Below are positions 22,990 to 29,741 of a DNA stretch of 34,039 nt, one piece after another (position 1 is the stretch's first letter; the number at the start of each line of letters is the position of its first letter). The position numbers and the translations under genes were made by a program. Source of the stretch: a bacterium (GTDB lineage Bacteria; Patescibacteriota; SICC01). The stretch spans positions 1-34,039 of the forward strand of contig JAUYKS010000024.1 in assembly GCA_030699935.1 (NCBI GenBank), given 5' to 3'. The notes beneath the pieces were generated by a model that worked only from the letters and a program-made list of their open reading frames with translations, did no database searches and was not told the DNA's origin.

Positions 22990-25110
22990 ATGAAGTTCCG
23001 AGACGACATCCGGCCCAAAACCCCGGCGGGCGAACCCGTCCGGAACCGGAAGGCCGCCCGCGGCGAAGGTATCCGCCTCGACGGCACCGGCGCGGTCAAA
23101 TACCGGCGGACCGCCCCGGGACTCTCCGAGACGAAGGTGCCCGCCGCTCCGAAGCCGCCGCTCTCGCCGCTCACGCCGCGCCGCGCCACGGCAGCGCAGC
23201 CCCCGCCCGCCCCTCCGACGCCGGGCTGGAAGCTGCTCGCCCGCGGGGCCGTGGCGGCCGCGCTGGTGGTCGGCCTGGCCACCCAGGTCAGCGGCGAGGG
23301 AGCGGACGTCCAAGGCGACGTGGCCGCGAACATCGCAGTCGCCCGCGAGGCGCTCGACGGCGCCCGCGTCGCCTTCGCCAAGGGAGACTTGGCCGCCGCC
23401 GAGGACCGCCTCGGCATCGCCCAACACTCCCTGCACGACGCCAACCGCTCGGTCGCCTCGCTCGGCCAGCAGGGCGGCATCCCGTTCAGCCAAGCCGCCG
23501 GCGACCGTACCGTCGCGGTCGAACTGCTCTCGACCGGAGAACGGTTCGTGGCCACGTCGCGCGACGTGGTCCGCGACGTCCGGACCGTTCCGGAAGCCGC
23601 CTCGGCCGACAAAGAAGGATTCTACGCCACCGGACGCATCCTCAACGAGCGCGTCCCGGCGATCTCAAGCCACCTCTCGGAACTCGATCGCGAACTCGAC
23701 CTCCTGGCCGCCCTCTCCGACCGGGCGGCGGACAGCGGACTCGAACAGCTCCGGTCCGCCGGGACCGAGTTCCAGCGGATCCTGCCCGACGCGCGGAAGG
23801 CCCTGGCCTCCGGCACCGAGATCACCGACCAACTTCCGGGAATCCTCGGCGAACAGGAGTTCCGCCGCTATCTGCTCTGGTTCCAGAATCCGGCCGAGCT
23901 CCGGCCGACCGGCGGGTTCGTCGGGACGTTGGGCGAACTGACGCTCGACCGCGGCGCGGTGAAGGACCTCAAGGTCGACTCGATCTACGCCGCCGCGAAC
24001 CAGGCCAACCGGACGATCGAAGAACCGCCACCCGCGCCGTTCCTGCGCTTCATCAAGACTGATCCGCCGATCTGGGGCCTGCAGAACGCCAACTGGTCGC
24101 CGGACTTCCCGACCGCGGCCCAGCGTTTCCAGGACTTCTACGAGCGGGGCGGGGGCAGCACGACCGACGGCGTGATCGCGCTGACCGTCACGCCGATCGA
24201 GGACATGCTGCGCATCCTCGGCCCCGTCGAGATGCCGGAATACGGCTACACGTTCACGGCGGACAACTTCCAGACGACGATCCAGGACGATCAGAAGGAA
24301 CGCCGCGCCGACAGCGACCAGGATCCCAAGAAGATTCTCCGCGATTTCGTGCCGGCCCTGCTCAAGAAGCTCGGCACGGCGCCGGACCGGCAGCGGACGG
24401 AGGCGCTGGGCGTACTCACCAAGGCGGCCAGCAGCGGCGACGTCCAGCTGTTCTTCAACCGTGAGCGGCACGAGCGCCTGCTCGGGAACAGCAAGGCGGC
24501 CGGCCTGCACCGTCCGTACGCGGGCGGCATCAGCCTGATCGACGCGAACATCGCCGGGTTCAAATCGAGCCACGACGTCTCGACCGTGCTGAAACGCACG
24601 ATCAAGGTCGCCGCCGACGGGACGACGGACGAATCCGTCGAGGTGACGCGGGAGCACTCGGGCGCCACCGAGACGCACGACAACCTCAACTACTCGCGGT
24701 TGTATCTGCCGCCGGACGCCAAGCCCGCCGCGGGCGGTGCGGGCGGTGACGCCGCGGCCGACCGCCGGACTGCCACCGACGGGTGGAACGCCAGCGAACT
24801 GACCGACGAGATCGAGGGCTGGGGCGCGGTCCTCGGCGGTTGGACGGACGTCGCCCGCTTCGGGGAAACGACGTACGGCGCCCGGTTCCGGCGCGGCACT
24901 TCGCTCGACCTCCGCCAGGGCCGCCTCCCGCTGCGCTACGTTGCTCAGCCCGGCACCGCGGTGAAAGTGCGGACCACGGTGACGCTGCCGGACGGGTACG
25001 TTTGGAACGGCCGCCGCGACGCGACGGTGGAAGGCCGCCGGATCACCATCACCGACACCGCCCGCGGCGATCTCGTGTATGATTTGACGTTCACGCCTGC
25101 CGCCGACTAA
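22990..25110 (+). CDS. DUF4012 membrane-anchored protein
   Basis: This 706-residue protein has a basic, Pro-rich cytoplasmic N-terminus (~1-75), one membrane helix (~79-96) and a large outer part. The coiled region ~115-290 and the domain starting at FQNPAELRPTGGFVGTLGEL (~298) match DUF4012, a family common in Patescibacteria and Gram-positives near glycan genes; its biochemical role is unknown. A PPIWGLQNANWSPDFPTAAQ motif is also typical. The family's LytR-like fold has been suggested, which would fit glycan attachment to the envelope, but that is inference. No good ribosome site; 13 bases after the GT4 stop. Confidence 0.85.
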   Translation: MKFRDDIRPKTPAGEPVRNRKAARGEGIRLDGTGAVKYRRTAPGLSETKVPAAPKPPLSPLTPRRATAAQPPPAPPTPGWKLLARGAVAAALVVGLATQVSGEGADVQGDVAANIAVAREALDGARVAFAKGDLAAAEDRLGIAQHSLHDANRSVASLGQQGGIPFSQAAGDRTVAVELLSTGERFVATSRDVVRDVRTVPEAASADKEGFYATGRILNERVPAISSHLSELDRELDLLAALSDRAADSGLEQLRSAGTEFQRILPDARKALASGTEITDQLPGILGEQEFRRYLLWFQNPAELRPTGGFVGTLGELTLDRGAVKDLKVDSIYAAANQANRTIEEPPPAPFLRFIKTDPPIWGLQNANWSPDFPTAAQRFQDFYERGGGSTTDGVIALTVTPIEDMLRILGPVEMPEYGYTFTADNFQTTIQDDQKERRADSDQDPKKILRDFVPALLKKLGTAPDRQRTEALGVLTKAASSGDVQLFFNRERHERLLGNSKAAGLHRPYAGGISLIDANIAGFKSSHDVSTVLKRTIKVAADGTTDESVEVTREHSGATETHDNLNYSRLYLPPDAKPAAGGAGGDAAADRRTATDGWNASELTDEIEGWGAVLGGWTDVARFGETTYGARFRRGTSLDLRQGRLPLRYVAQPGTAVKVRTTVTLPDGYVWNGRRDATVEGRRITITDTARGDLVYDLTFTPAAD

Positions 25111-25139
25111 CGACCAACGACTGACGACTAACGACTACA
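25105..25139 (+). repeat. Period-7 tandem repeat across a stop and up to the next ATG
   Basis: GACTAAC, GACCAAC, GACTGAC, GACTAAC and GACTACA fill the whole junction between the DUF4012 and YidC-like genes. The array supplies the TAA stop of the first gene and ends on the first base of the next ATG, leaving no room for a Shine-Dalgarno sequence. Confidence 0.85.
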
Positions 25140-25846
25140 TGGACATCTTCAACTTCTTCTTCTACGACGTACTCTATCGGCCGTTGTACAACCTGGTGGT
25201 CTTCACCTACCAGACGCTGCCCGGCCACGACATGGGCCTGACGATCATCTACCTGGCGCTGCTGGTCCGGGTGGCGCTGCTGCCGGCGTCGATGGTCGGA
25301 TCCGCCTCGGCGCGCAGGATGGAGGAGCTCCGGCCGCAACTGGAGAAGCTCCGCCGCATGCCCGAAGTCGGCCGGCGCCGCTCGTTGACGCGGAAGCTGC
25401 TCAAGCAGCATCGCATCAACATCTACGCGACGGCGATGGTGCTGCTCGCCCAGGTGGCGTTCCTGGCGATCCTGTTCCAAGTGTTCCAGTCGGGATTCCA
25501 TCACGACCCGAACGAACTGGCGTACTTCACCGTCCACGGCCCGATCGACACCACGTTCTTCGGGATGTTCGACCTGGCCGAGCGCAACTGGTGGCTGCCG
25601 CTGACTGCCGCCGTCGCGCTGTACGTCCTGCTCTGGCTGACCACGCCCGAGCCCGAGCCCGGCGCCAAGCTCTCCGACGTCTGGTACGTGATCGTGCTGC
25701 CGCTGTTCGTGTTCGGCGTGCTGCTGCTCCTGCCGTCCGCCAAGGCGTTGTTCCTGCTGGTGTCGATCTTGTTCTCGATCGGGTTCTTTGTGGTCGGGAA
25801 GTACGTGTTCAGGGTCGAGCCCAGCCTCGGCGCGGATCCGGAATAA
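25139..25846 (+). CDS. YidC/Oxa1-family membrane insertase-like protein
   Basis: This 235-residue polytopic protein resembles the short YidC/Oxa1 core that inserts membrane proteins. It begins with YDVLYRPLYNLVVFTYQTLPG and GMGLTIIYLALLVRVALLP-type helices (seen here as HDMGLTIIYLALLVRVALLP), followed by a charged cytoplasmic hairpin (RRMEELRPQLEKLRRMPE), then about four more helices. The substrate-groove Arg is plausibly in LLVRVALLP. It lacks the large periplasmic domain of diderm YidC. It lies directly behind DUF4012. It may be a second, specialised insertase; a housekeeping yidC beside rnpA/rpmH is not in this window. Confidence 0.78.
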   Translation: MDIFNFFFYDVLYRPLYNLVVFTYQTLPGHDMGLTIIYLALLVRVALLPASMVGSASARRMEELRPQLEKLRRMPEVGRRRSLTRKLLKQHRINIYATAMVLLAQVAFLAILFQVFQSGFHHDPNELAYFTVHGPIDTTFFGMFDLAERNWWLPLTAAVALYVLLWLTTPEPEPGAKLSDVWYVIVLPLFVFGVLLLLPSAKALFLLVSILFSIGFFVVGKYVFRVEPSLGADPE

Positions 25847-25910
25847 GGCGACCGGCCGCGCTCGAGCTGTATTTATCACTTCTGCTATTGTGACGGCGGG
25901 AAATGGGACA

Positions 25911-25916
25911 TAGTAT
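25911..25916 (+). promoter_or_regulatory. -10 box at TANNNT-N6-ATG spacing
   Basis: TAGTAT ends six bases before ATG 25923 in AT-rich sequence, with no Shine-Dalgarno sequence. Confidence 0.5.
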
Positions 25917-25922
25917 TTTTAT

Positions 25923-26465
25923 ATGAGCTATTCGATCGTATTAGTCGGCATGCGGGGTAGCGGCAAGAGCACCATCGCTGAGATTCTGGGCAAACGGCTG
26001 AATCTTCGCGTAATCGACACGGATGCCAGGAATAACTACCGGCCTTCAAGTTCAAGCTCTAAGGCTTTCCGCGATAAGGAATCCGCCGTTCTCAAAGGTA
26101 TCGGTACGGATATTCCCACGGTCATCGCGACCGGTGGCGGAACGATACTGAGGAAAGAGAATCGTAGGCGTCTCAGAGAGCTTGGCACGGTTTTTTGCCT
26201 CACGGCGCCGGATTCGGTGTTGTACGACAGGATCGGCGAAGACCCCGGCCGGCCGTTGCTTACCAAGGCCAGTGACATGCGGGAAGACCTGCGCAACCTG
26301 GCTAAGCGACGGACTCCTCTCTATCGGGAAGTCGCCGATCGGACGATTGCTACCAAGGGCCGTCGTCCGATCGAAGTAGCCGAGGAGATAGCGAGAATTT
26401 ATAGGCAGGGAAAGCAGGGGTCGAGTCCACGGCGGAAGTTGGTTGCGAAGCTAGCGGCTGCTTGA
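25923..26465 (+). CDS. Shikimate kinase-like P-loop kinase
   Basis: This 180-residue protein has the AroK layout: Walker A GMRGSGKST (~9-17), DTD (~33-35) for Mg/shikimate, FRDKESAVL (~49, matching the FRxxE motif), the GGG motif ATGGGTIL (~70), a LID-like DPGRPLL, and RRTPLYREVAD (matching the shikimate-binding R-x-P-x-Y). The segment between DTD and FR is altered (ARNNYRPSSSSSK) and shorter than usual, lacking the I-E pair normally after DxD. Other shikimate-pathway genes are absent here, so the substrate may differ. GC is lower than neighbours, suggesting acquisition. Confidence 0.8.
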   Translation: MSYSIVLVGMRGSGKSTIAEILGKRLNLRVIDTDARNNYRPSSSSSKAFRDKESAVLKGIGTDIPTVIATGGGTILRKENRRRLRELGTVFCLTAPDSVLYDRIGEDPGRPLLTKASDMREDLRNLAKRRTPLYREVADRTIATKGRRPIEVAEEIARIYRQGKQGSSPRRKLVAKLAAA

Positions 26466-26499
26466 TAAACTAAGCCGTCCTAACCCAAATGAAACCCTC

Positions 26500-26865
26500 A
26501 TGAAATCTGAGACAGAGCAGGGTTCTCCCAGGGAACAGTCTCCGAATGAGAGACTTTCTCAGATTTTGAAGTACGGATCCCCCGGGGAAAAGATGTACTT
26601 GGTTTATGAGTTCGATACTGGACAGCTTGAGACGACGGGATGTGACGAGGAATCACTGAAGCAACTACAGACGGAAGCCGCGCGAGGTTGGCAGCAGGTA
26701 GCGAGAACGCTGGCAGCGAATTCCGTTGATTCATACATGGGGTCCCAAGAAGCGGCTGCTCTGAAGATTCTTGCGAGTGAAGGTAAATTTGACCCCGATG
26801 CAGTGGGGATTTCCGAGAAGCAAATGGATCCTCACCGAGTGTATCGTCCGCTGGAAGCGTACTAG
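26500..26865 (+). CDS. Hypothetical acidic protein
   Basis: This is a 121-residue protein of no family I recognise. The first ~25 residues look disordered (Glu/Ser/Pro-rich); then a short beta segment KMYLVYEFDTGQLETTG and helices (EESLKQLQTEAARGWQQVA, SQEAAALKILASEG) follow. Its ATG overlaps the stop of a 4-codon upstream ORF (MKPS, 26489-26503) as ATGA. Relaxed codon use and lower GC than the pilus genes match the preceding kinase gene. A 71-bp repeat follows the stop. Confidence 0.6.
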   Translation: MKSETEQGSPREQSPNERLSQILKYGSPGEKMYLVYEFDTGQLETTGCDEESLKQLQTEAARGWQQVARTLAANSVDSYMGSQEAAALKILASEGKFDPDAVGISEKQMDPHRVYRPLEAY

Positions 26866-26898
26866 GAGAGTTTCCGTACCTAGAGAGTTCTCATACCT

Positions 26899-26969
26899 CT
26901 TTTTCGTTACTTCCGAGAATCTGCAAAACATCTGCAAAAGATTGCAGATGTTTGGAAGTAAGCAAAAAG
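26899..26969 (+). repeat. 71-bp palindromic repeat (copy 3)
   Basis: This copy is nearly identical to copy 2, differing only near the right end (GTAAGCAAAAAG). The 12-bp inner stem, AAGA loop, 11-base bulge and 8-bp outer stem are all intact. It lies between the hypothetical protein and the SPFH gene. An imperfect ~18-bp duplication (TAGGAGAGTTTCCGTACC, TAGAGAGTTCTCATACC) directly precedes it. Confidence 0.9.
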
Positions 26970-27042
26970 GGATACCTAGAACCTCTTCGCCGCCCACACC
27001 CACACCCACGCCTCGCTCAAAAACGCACAACCAAGGGAAAAC

Positions 27043-27070
27043 TTGCCACCGGTCGCGAAAAGCGTATACT
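27043..27070 (+). promoter_or_regulatory. Promoter of the SPFH gene, TTGCCA-16-TATACT
   Basis: TTGCCA (27043-27048) and TATACT (27065-27070) are 16 bases apart. They give a ~65-base leader to ATG 27142. The ORF track start at 27043 lies inside this promoter. Confidence 0.55.
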
Positions 27071-27141
27071 TAACGCTTGCGACAGGCCGAAGGCCGCTGA
27101 CGCCGCCGAACGCCGACGCCGCACAAGGCGCACCAGCCAAG

Positions 27142-27705
27142 ATGAACAAATTAGTCGTATCATTCCTGCTCGATGACGTCCTCCTCGGACTGTTCATCTC
27201 CGTCCCGCCCGGGCACGTCGCCTGCGTGTACGACCGTGGCCGCGGCGTGCTCAAGAAGGTCTGGAAACCGGGCCTTCACCTCAAGATCCCGTTCTGGCAG
27301 AAAGCTAAATTGTTCAACGTGCAGACGCTCGAATACCAGATCAAGCGGGGATTCGACCTGTCCGACCCCACGCTGATGGGCGACGACGCGATCCAGGCCA
27401 AGGAGTCCGACAACGACACCGTCGAGATCCAGGGCACGATCCTGTTCCGGCTCGACGAAAGCGAGGTGCCGCGGGTCTGGCAGGAGATCGGCGAGGACTA
27501 CGTGGATAAGATCATCCGCCCGATCACGCGCTCGCGGATTCGCGTGGTGGCCAGCCGGTACGAGTCGCTGGACATCGCCGGCAAGGACCGCGACAAGATC
27601 GAAAGCGAGATCAAGGACGAGCTGGGTCGGAGCTTCAAGGAGAAGGGGATCATCATCGAGGACGTACTGCTTTCGCAAGTCACTAAGACCGCGAGCCGTG
27701 TCTAG
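27142..27705 (+). CDS. SPFH/Band 7 (prohibitin-like) protein, C-terminally short
   Basis: This 187-residue protein carries an SPFH domain: VPPGHVACVYDRGRGVLKKV, KPGLHLKIPFWQKAKLFNVQ, a strand pair around DNDTVEIQGTILFRLDE, then IIRPITRSRIRVVASRYESLDI and KEKGIIIEDVLLSQV. Prohibitin-like proteins normally have an N-terminal membrane anchor and a long C-terminal coiled coil, ~260-300 aa in all. Here the N-terminal hydrophobic stretch is short and interrupted by Asp-Asp, and the protein stops right after the domain, at a 16-bp tandem repeat. It may be a shortened paralogue or a decaying gene. Confidence 0.8.
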   Translation: MNKLVVSFLLDDVLLGLFISVPPGHVACVYDRGRGVLKKVWKPGLHLKIPFWQKAKLFNVQTLEYQIKRGFDLSDPTLMGDDAIQAKESDNDTVEIQGTILFRLDESEVPRVWQEIGEDYVDKIIRPITRSRIRVVASRYESLDIAGKDRDKIESEIKDELGRSFKEKGIIIEDVLLSQVTKTASRV

Positions 27706-27737
27706 CGCGAACCGCGTTTAGCGCGAACCGCGTTTAG
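27703..27737 (+). repeat. 16-bp direct repeat at the SPFH stop
   Basis: TAGCGCGAACCGCGTT occurs twice in tandem (27703-27718 and 27719-27734) and a third TAG follows. The first TAG is the stop codon of the SPFH gene. A diverged unit (GCGAGCCGTGTC) precedes it, so the repeat probably replaced the original 3' end. Confidence 0.85.
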
Positions 27738-27742
27738 TACGG

Positions 27743-27748
27743 TAGGAT
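27743..27748 (+). promoter_or_regulatory. -10 box at TANNNT-N6-ATG spacing
   Basis: TAGGAT ends exactly six bases before ATG 27755 of a 40-codon ORF. It is the main reason to believe that ORF. Confidence 0.45.
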
Positions 27749-27754
27749 AGGGAC

Positions 27755-27877
27755 ATGGGACGACTTGTCACCGAGAAAGAGGAGAGCAAAGGGACCGTCG
27801 CAAAAGCGGGTCTGTTCTGGGTTATTTTGGCCCTCCCGTTGCTGATCCTGCGGCGGCTGCGGAAACGCCGCGATTGA
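27755..27877 (+). CDS. 40-residue single-span membrane peptide
   Basis: This ORF is too short for the ORF track. It encodes a charged N-terminus (MGRLVTEKEESKGTVAK), one hydrophobic helix (AGLFWVILALPLLIL) and a very basic tail (RRLRKRRD), which predicts an N-out/C-in single-span protein by the positive-inside rule. It has a -10 hexamer at the same TANNNT-N6-ATG spacing as other genes here. Function unknown; the neighbouring SPFH protein also belongs to a membrane-associated family. Confidence 0.45.
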   Translation: MGRLVTEKEESKGTVAKAGLFWVILALPLLILRRLRKRRD

Positions 27878-27893
27878 CGTCCGACGGCCGGAC

Positions 27894-27923
27894 TTGCACC
27901 CGCCTGACCAGGCATGGTACAAA
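27894..27923 (+). promoter_or_regulatory. Candidate promoter, TTGCAC-18-TGG-TACAAA
   Basis: TTGCAC (27894-27899) and TACAAA (27918-27923), with TGG directly before the -10, give an extended -10 and a ~50-base leader for the gene at 27980. Confidence 0.4.
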
Positions 27924-27979
27924 CGTGTAGAAGCGCCGTAATTCAGCGGCCGAAATATCAAAAGAAAGAGGAGGACCAT

Positions 27980-28411
27980 ATGGCAGACGACATCAAAGAT
28001 ATCAGCACCCGCGGGGCGTTGATGGCAATCGCAATCTCACTGATCGTGTTGGCGACGGTGACGACGTTCGGGATTTTCGGTGATTACTCGGGCCGGGCTC
28101 CGGACAAGGACAAGTACCAGGCCGTGACGCTGACCAACGGGTCGATTTTCTACGGCCAGCTGACGGGCGTCGGCAGTAACTACGCGACCCTGGAGAACGC
28201 TTACACGATCCAGAACGCCGCTCCGGTCGGTAAGGACGGCAAGCAGCAGACCCCGAACCTGCAACTGGTCGCTCGCGACAAGGCCCTCTACCAGCCGGTA
28301 TCGGCCATGAAGATCAACGTCGAGCAGATCCTGGTCTGGGAAGACCTGTCCGCCGACAGCCCGGTCGCCAAGGCGATCGACAAGCAGAGCAAGAAGGGCG
28401 ACAAGAAGTAG
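27980..28411 (+). CDS. Conserved hypothetical bitopic membrane protein
   Basis: From ATG 27980, which has AGAGGAGG seven bases upstream, the protein is 143 residues; the ORF track start at 27914 is unsupported. One membrane helix (ALMAIAISLIVLATVTTFGIF, ~13-33) is followed by a small beta-rich outer domain, YQAVTLTNGSIFYGQLTGVGSNYATLENAY, then KINVEQILVWEDLSADSPVAKAI. I recall similar xGQVYFGxL proteins as widespread in Patescibacteria with no known function. An intrinsic terminator follows. Confidence 0.8.
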   Translation: MADDIKDISTRGALMAIAISLIVLATVTTFGIFGDYSGRAPDKDKYQAVTLTNGSIFYGQLTGVGSNYATLENAYTIQNAAPVGKDGKQQTPNLQLVARDKALYQPVSAMKINVEQILVWEDLSADSPVAKAIDKQSKKGDKK

Positions 28412-28466
28412 TCCGAGTCGAGTCGAGTCGATTGAAATCGATCGAAGTCGAAATCGCGAATTTGAT

Positions 28467-28494
28467 CCGGCGCTCCCTCGTGGGGCGCCGGTTT
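28467..28494 (+). terminator. Intrinsic terminator
   Basis: CCGGCGCTCC-CTCGT-GGGGCGCCGG forms a 10-bp stem with one T-G pair, followed by TTTC. The T-run is short. It closes the preceding single-gene unit, and the -10 hexamer of the exonuclease gene follows immediately. A run of GAGTC-like short repeats lies just before it. Confidence 0.7.
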
Positions 28495-28498
28495 CGTG

Positions 28499-28504
28499 TA
28501 GGCT
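28499..28504 (+). promoter_or_regulatory. -10 box at TANNNT-N6-ATG spacing
   Basis: TAGGCT ends six bases before ATG 28511. It starts only four bases after the preceding terminator, and no Shine-Dalgarno sequence is present. Confidence 0.45.
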
Positions 28505-28510
28505 GGGATT

Positions 28511-29173
28511 ATGCCCTCACATCCGCGCAAGCTCTTCTTTGATATCGAGACGATTCCGGCGCCGAAGCAGCTCGAGCCGCGCCTGAAGGAGCTCTACGAG
28601 ATGAAGAAGGCGAAGAAGGCCGCGCGCGGCGGTAGTAACGGCGCGCCGACAAGCTTCGCCGGATTCCTGCGGATGACCAGCCTGGACGGCAGTTTCGGGC
28701 GGATCTGCTGCCTGGCGTATGCCGTCGACGACGGCGAGGTGCAGGCGTTTGCCGGCGACGAGCGGTCGATCCTGGAGGGTTTCTGGGCCCAGGCGACGCC
28801 CGGCACGCGGTTCATCGGGCACAACGTGTTCGATTTCGACCTGCCGTTCGTGATCAAGCGGTCGCGGATCCTCGGCGTCCGGCCGTCGGTGATGCCGAGC
28901 CTGGCGCGGTACCGCAGCCATCCCGTCTACGACACGATGCACGAGTGGACCGGCTGGGGGCGCAGCAGCGTCAGCCTGCACGCGTTGTCCGTCGCGCTGG
29001 GGTTGCCGACCTCGAAGGACGGCATCGACGGCTCGCAGGTGGCGGACCATTTCGCGGCCGGCAAGCTGGACGAGATCGTCGAATATTGCAAGAAGGACGT
29101 GGCGCTGACGCGTCAGGTGTACCAGCGCATGACGTTCGATGACAGTATCCCGGAGCCCAGCTTCGGGCGGTAG
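28511..29173 (+). CDS. DEDD-family 3'-5' exonuclease (PolB-exo-like)
   Basis: This 220-residue protein is a predicted 3'-5' exonuclease related to the DNA polymerase B proofreading domain. Exo I is FFDIET (~10-15), Exo II is FIGHNVFDFDLPFVIKR (~102-118) and Exo III is EYCKKDVALTRQVY (~194-207), giving the D, E, D and D metal ligands in a YxxxD-type context. It has no polymerase domain, so it is a stand-alone nuclease, probably in DNA repair or RNA/DNA end trimming. Copy 4 of the 71-bp repeat lies ~140 bases after its stop. Confidence 0.85.
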   Translation: MPSHPRKLFFDIETIPAPKQLEPRLKELYEMKKAKKAARGGSNGAPTSFAGFLRMTSLDGSFGRICCLAYAVDDGEVQAFAGDERSILEGFWAQATPGTRFIGHNVFDFDLPFVIKRSRILGVRPSVMPSLARYRSHPVYDTMHEWTGWGRSSVSLHALSVALGLPTSKDGIDGSQVADHFAAGKLDEIVEYCKKDVALTRQVYQRMTFDDSIPEPSFGR

Positions 29174-29312
29174 GCGAAGCGCGCGGTGAAGCGCGCGGTG
29201 CGCGGTGAGCGGTGAGTCGCGCGGTGAGCGGTGGGTAAAGTGGGCATGGTAAACACCGTTTTGGCGGCGAGTCGCGCGGCCCGGGACTTCCGCGGCCCGG
29301 GATTTAGTATTC
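29174..29312 (+). repeat. GC-rich spacer of short imperfect repeats
   Basis: The stretch contains GCGCGCGGTGAA, GCGCGCGGTGCGCGGTGAGCGGTGAGTC and GCGCGGTGAGCGGTGGGT, a cascade of GCGGTGA-like units, then two copies of a CGCGGCCCGGGA motif (29276 and 29293). I see no gene or promoter here. Confidence 0.6.
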
Positions 29313-29383
29313 CTTTTTCGTTACTTCCGAGAATCTGCAAAACATCTCCAAAAGATTGCAGATGTTTGGAAGTAACAAAAAAG
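29313..29383 (+). repeat. 71-bp palindromic repeat (copy 4)
   Basis: This copy is again 71 bases. It has one change in the inner stem (AAACATCTCCAA, making one C-C mismatch) and GTAACAAAAAAG at the right end. The stem, bulge and AAGA loop are otherwise as in copies 2 and 3. Confidence 0.9.
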
Positions 29384-29447
29384 AAGTATAGAGAAACCCA
29401 GAGCAACCCAAAGAAACCCAAAGCAGGGTTCTCCACAGACGGCTGTG

Positions 29448-29559
29448 GCTAACGCCTGGCTAATGCCTGGCTAGTACGTGATAAAACCACGAAAAACCAC
29501 GATAAAACTACGAAATCACGGACCGGCACGCCTGGCTAACGCCTGGCTAACGCCTGGCG
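29448..29559 (+). repeat. Mixed ~11-bp tandem arrays
   Basis: GCTAACGCCTG units flank an A-rich inner array (GATAAAACCAC, GAAAAACCAC, GATAAAACTAC, GAAATCAC). The GCTAACGCCTG unit returns twice at the right. A CCACAG-ACGG-CTGTGG mini-hairpin precedes it at 29433-29448. No gene is visible in 29384-29628. Confidence 0.75.
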
Positions 29560-29628
29560 CGCCCGCCCTGCTTAGGCATGCCCAAATCACTCAAAAAACG
29601 CCTCAACAAAGGTAAACCCACTCATTTC

Positions 29629-29656
29629 TTGACAGCCTGAAACCGTGTGCTAAAGT
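29629..29656 (+). promoter_or_regulatory. Promoter, TTGACA-16-TGC-TAAAGT
   Basis: A perfect TTGACA (29629-29634) and TAAAGT (29651-29656) with TGC directly before it make an extended -10 promoter. The start is expected near 29663, giving a ~79-base leader for the lysozyme-like gene. Confidence 0.75.
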
Positions 29657-29663
29657 TTGCATT

Positions 29664-29689
29664 CGTGTGCCATAGAGCACACGTTTTTT
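29664..29689 (+). terminator. Leader hairpin with U6, possible attenuator
   Basis: CGTGTGC-CATAGA-GCACACG forms a perfect 7-bp stem followed directly by TTTTTT. It lies at the predicted transcript start and before the ribosome site, so it could act as an attenuator or as a 5' stabilising hairpin. The left arm CGTGTGC also occurs at 29644, inside the promoter. Confidence 0.6.
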
Positions 29690-29741
29690 AATCAGTCCCT
29701 AGTTCAGTAATCGTATTTCAAGATTTCAAGGAGGTCCCTCC

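Noticed and set aside
27878-27960. Possible tRNA on the minus strand (GGGTGCAAGTCC resembles a T arm)
   Set aside because: The putative T stem does not pair, and no acceptor, D or anticodon arms can be built around it.
20607-29383. The 71-bp palindromes as ordinary intrinsic terminators
   Set aside because: The stem is not followed by a U-run on either strand (both ends are AAAAAG on the 3' side), and true terminators with U-runs exist elsewhere in the window.
12554-29559. CRISPR array
   Set aside because: The repeats are short, tandem and without unique spacers of constant length, and there are no cas genes.
29578-29640. 20-codon basic ORF (MPKSLKKRLNK...)
   Set aside because: It has no ribosome site or properly spaced -10 box, and it overlaps the -35 of the lysozyme-like gene promoter.
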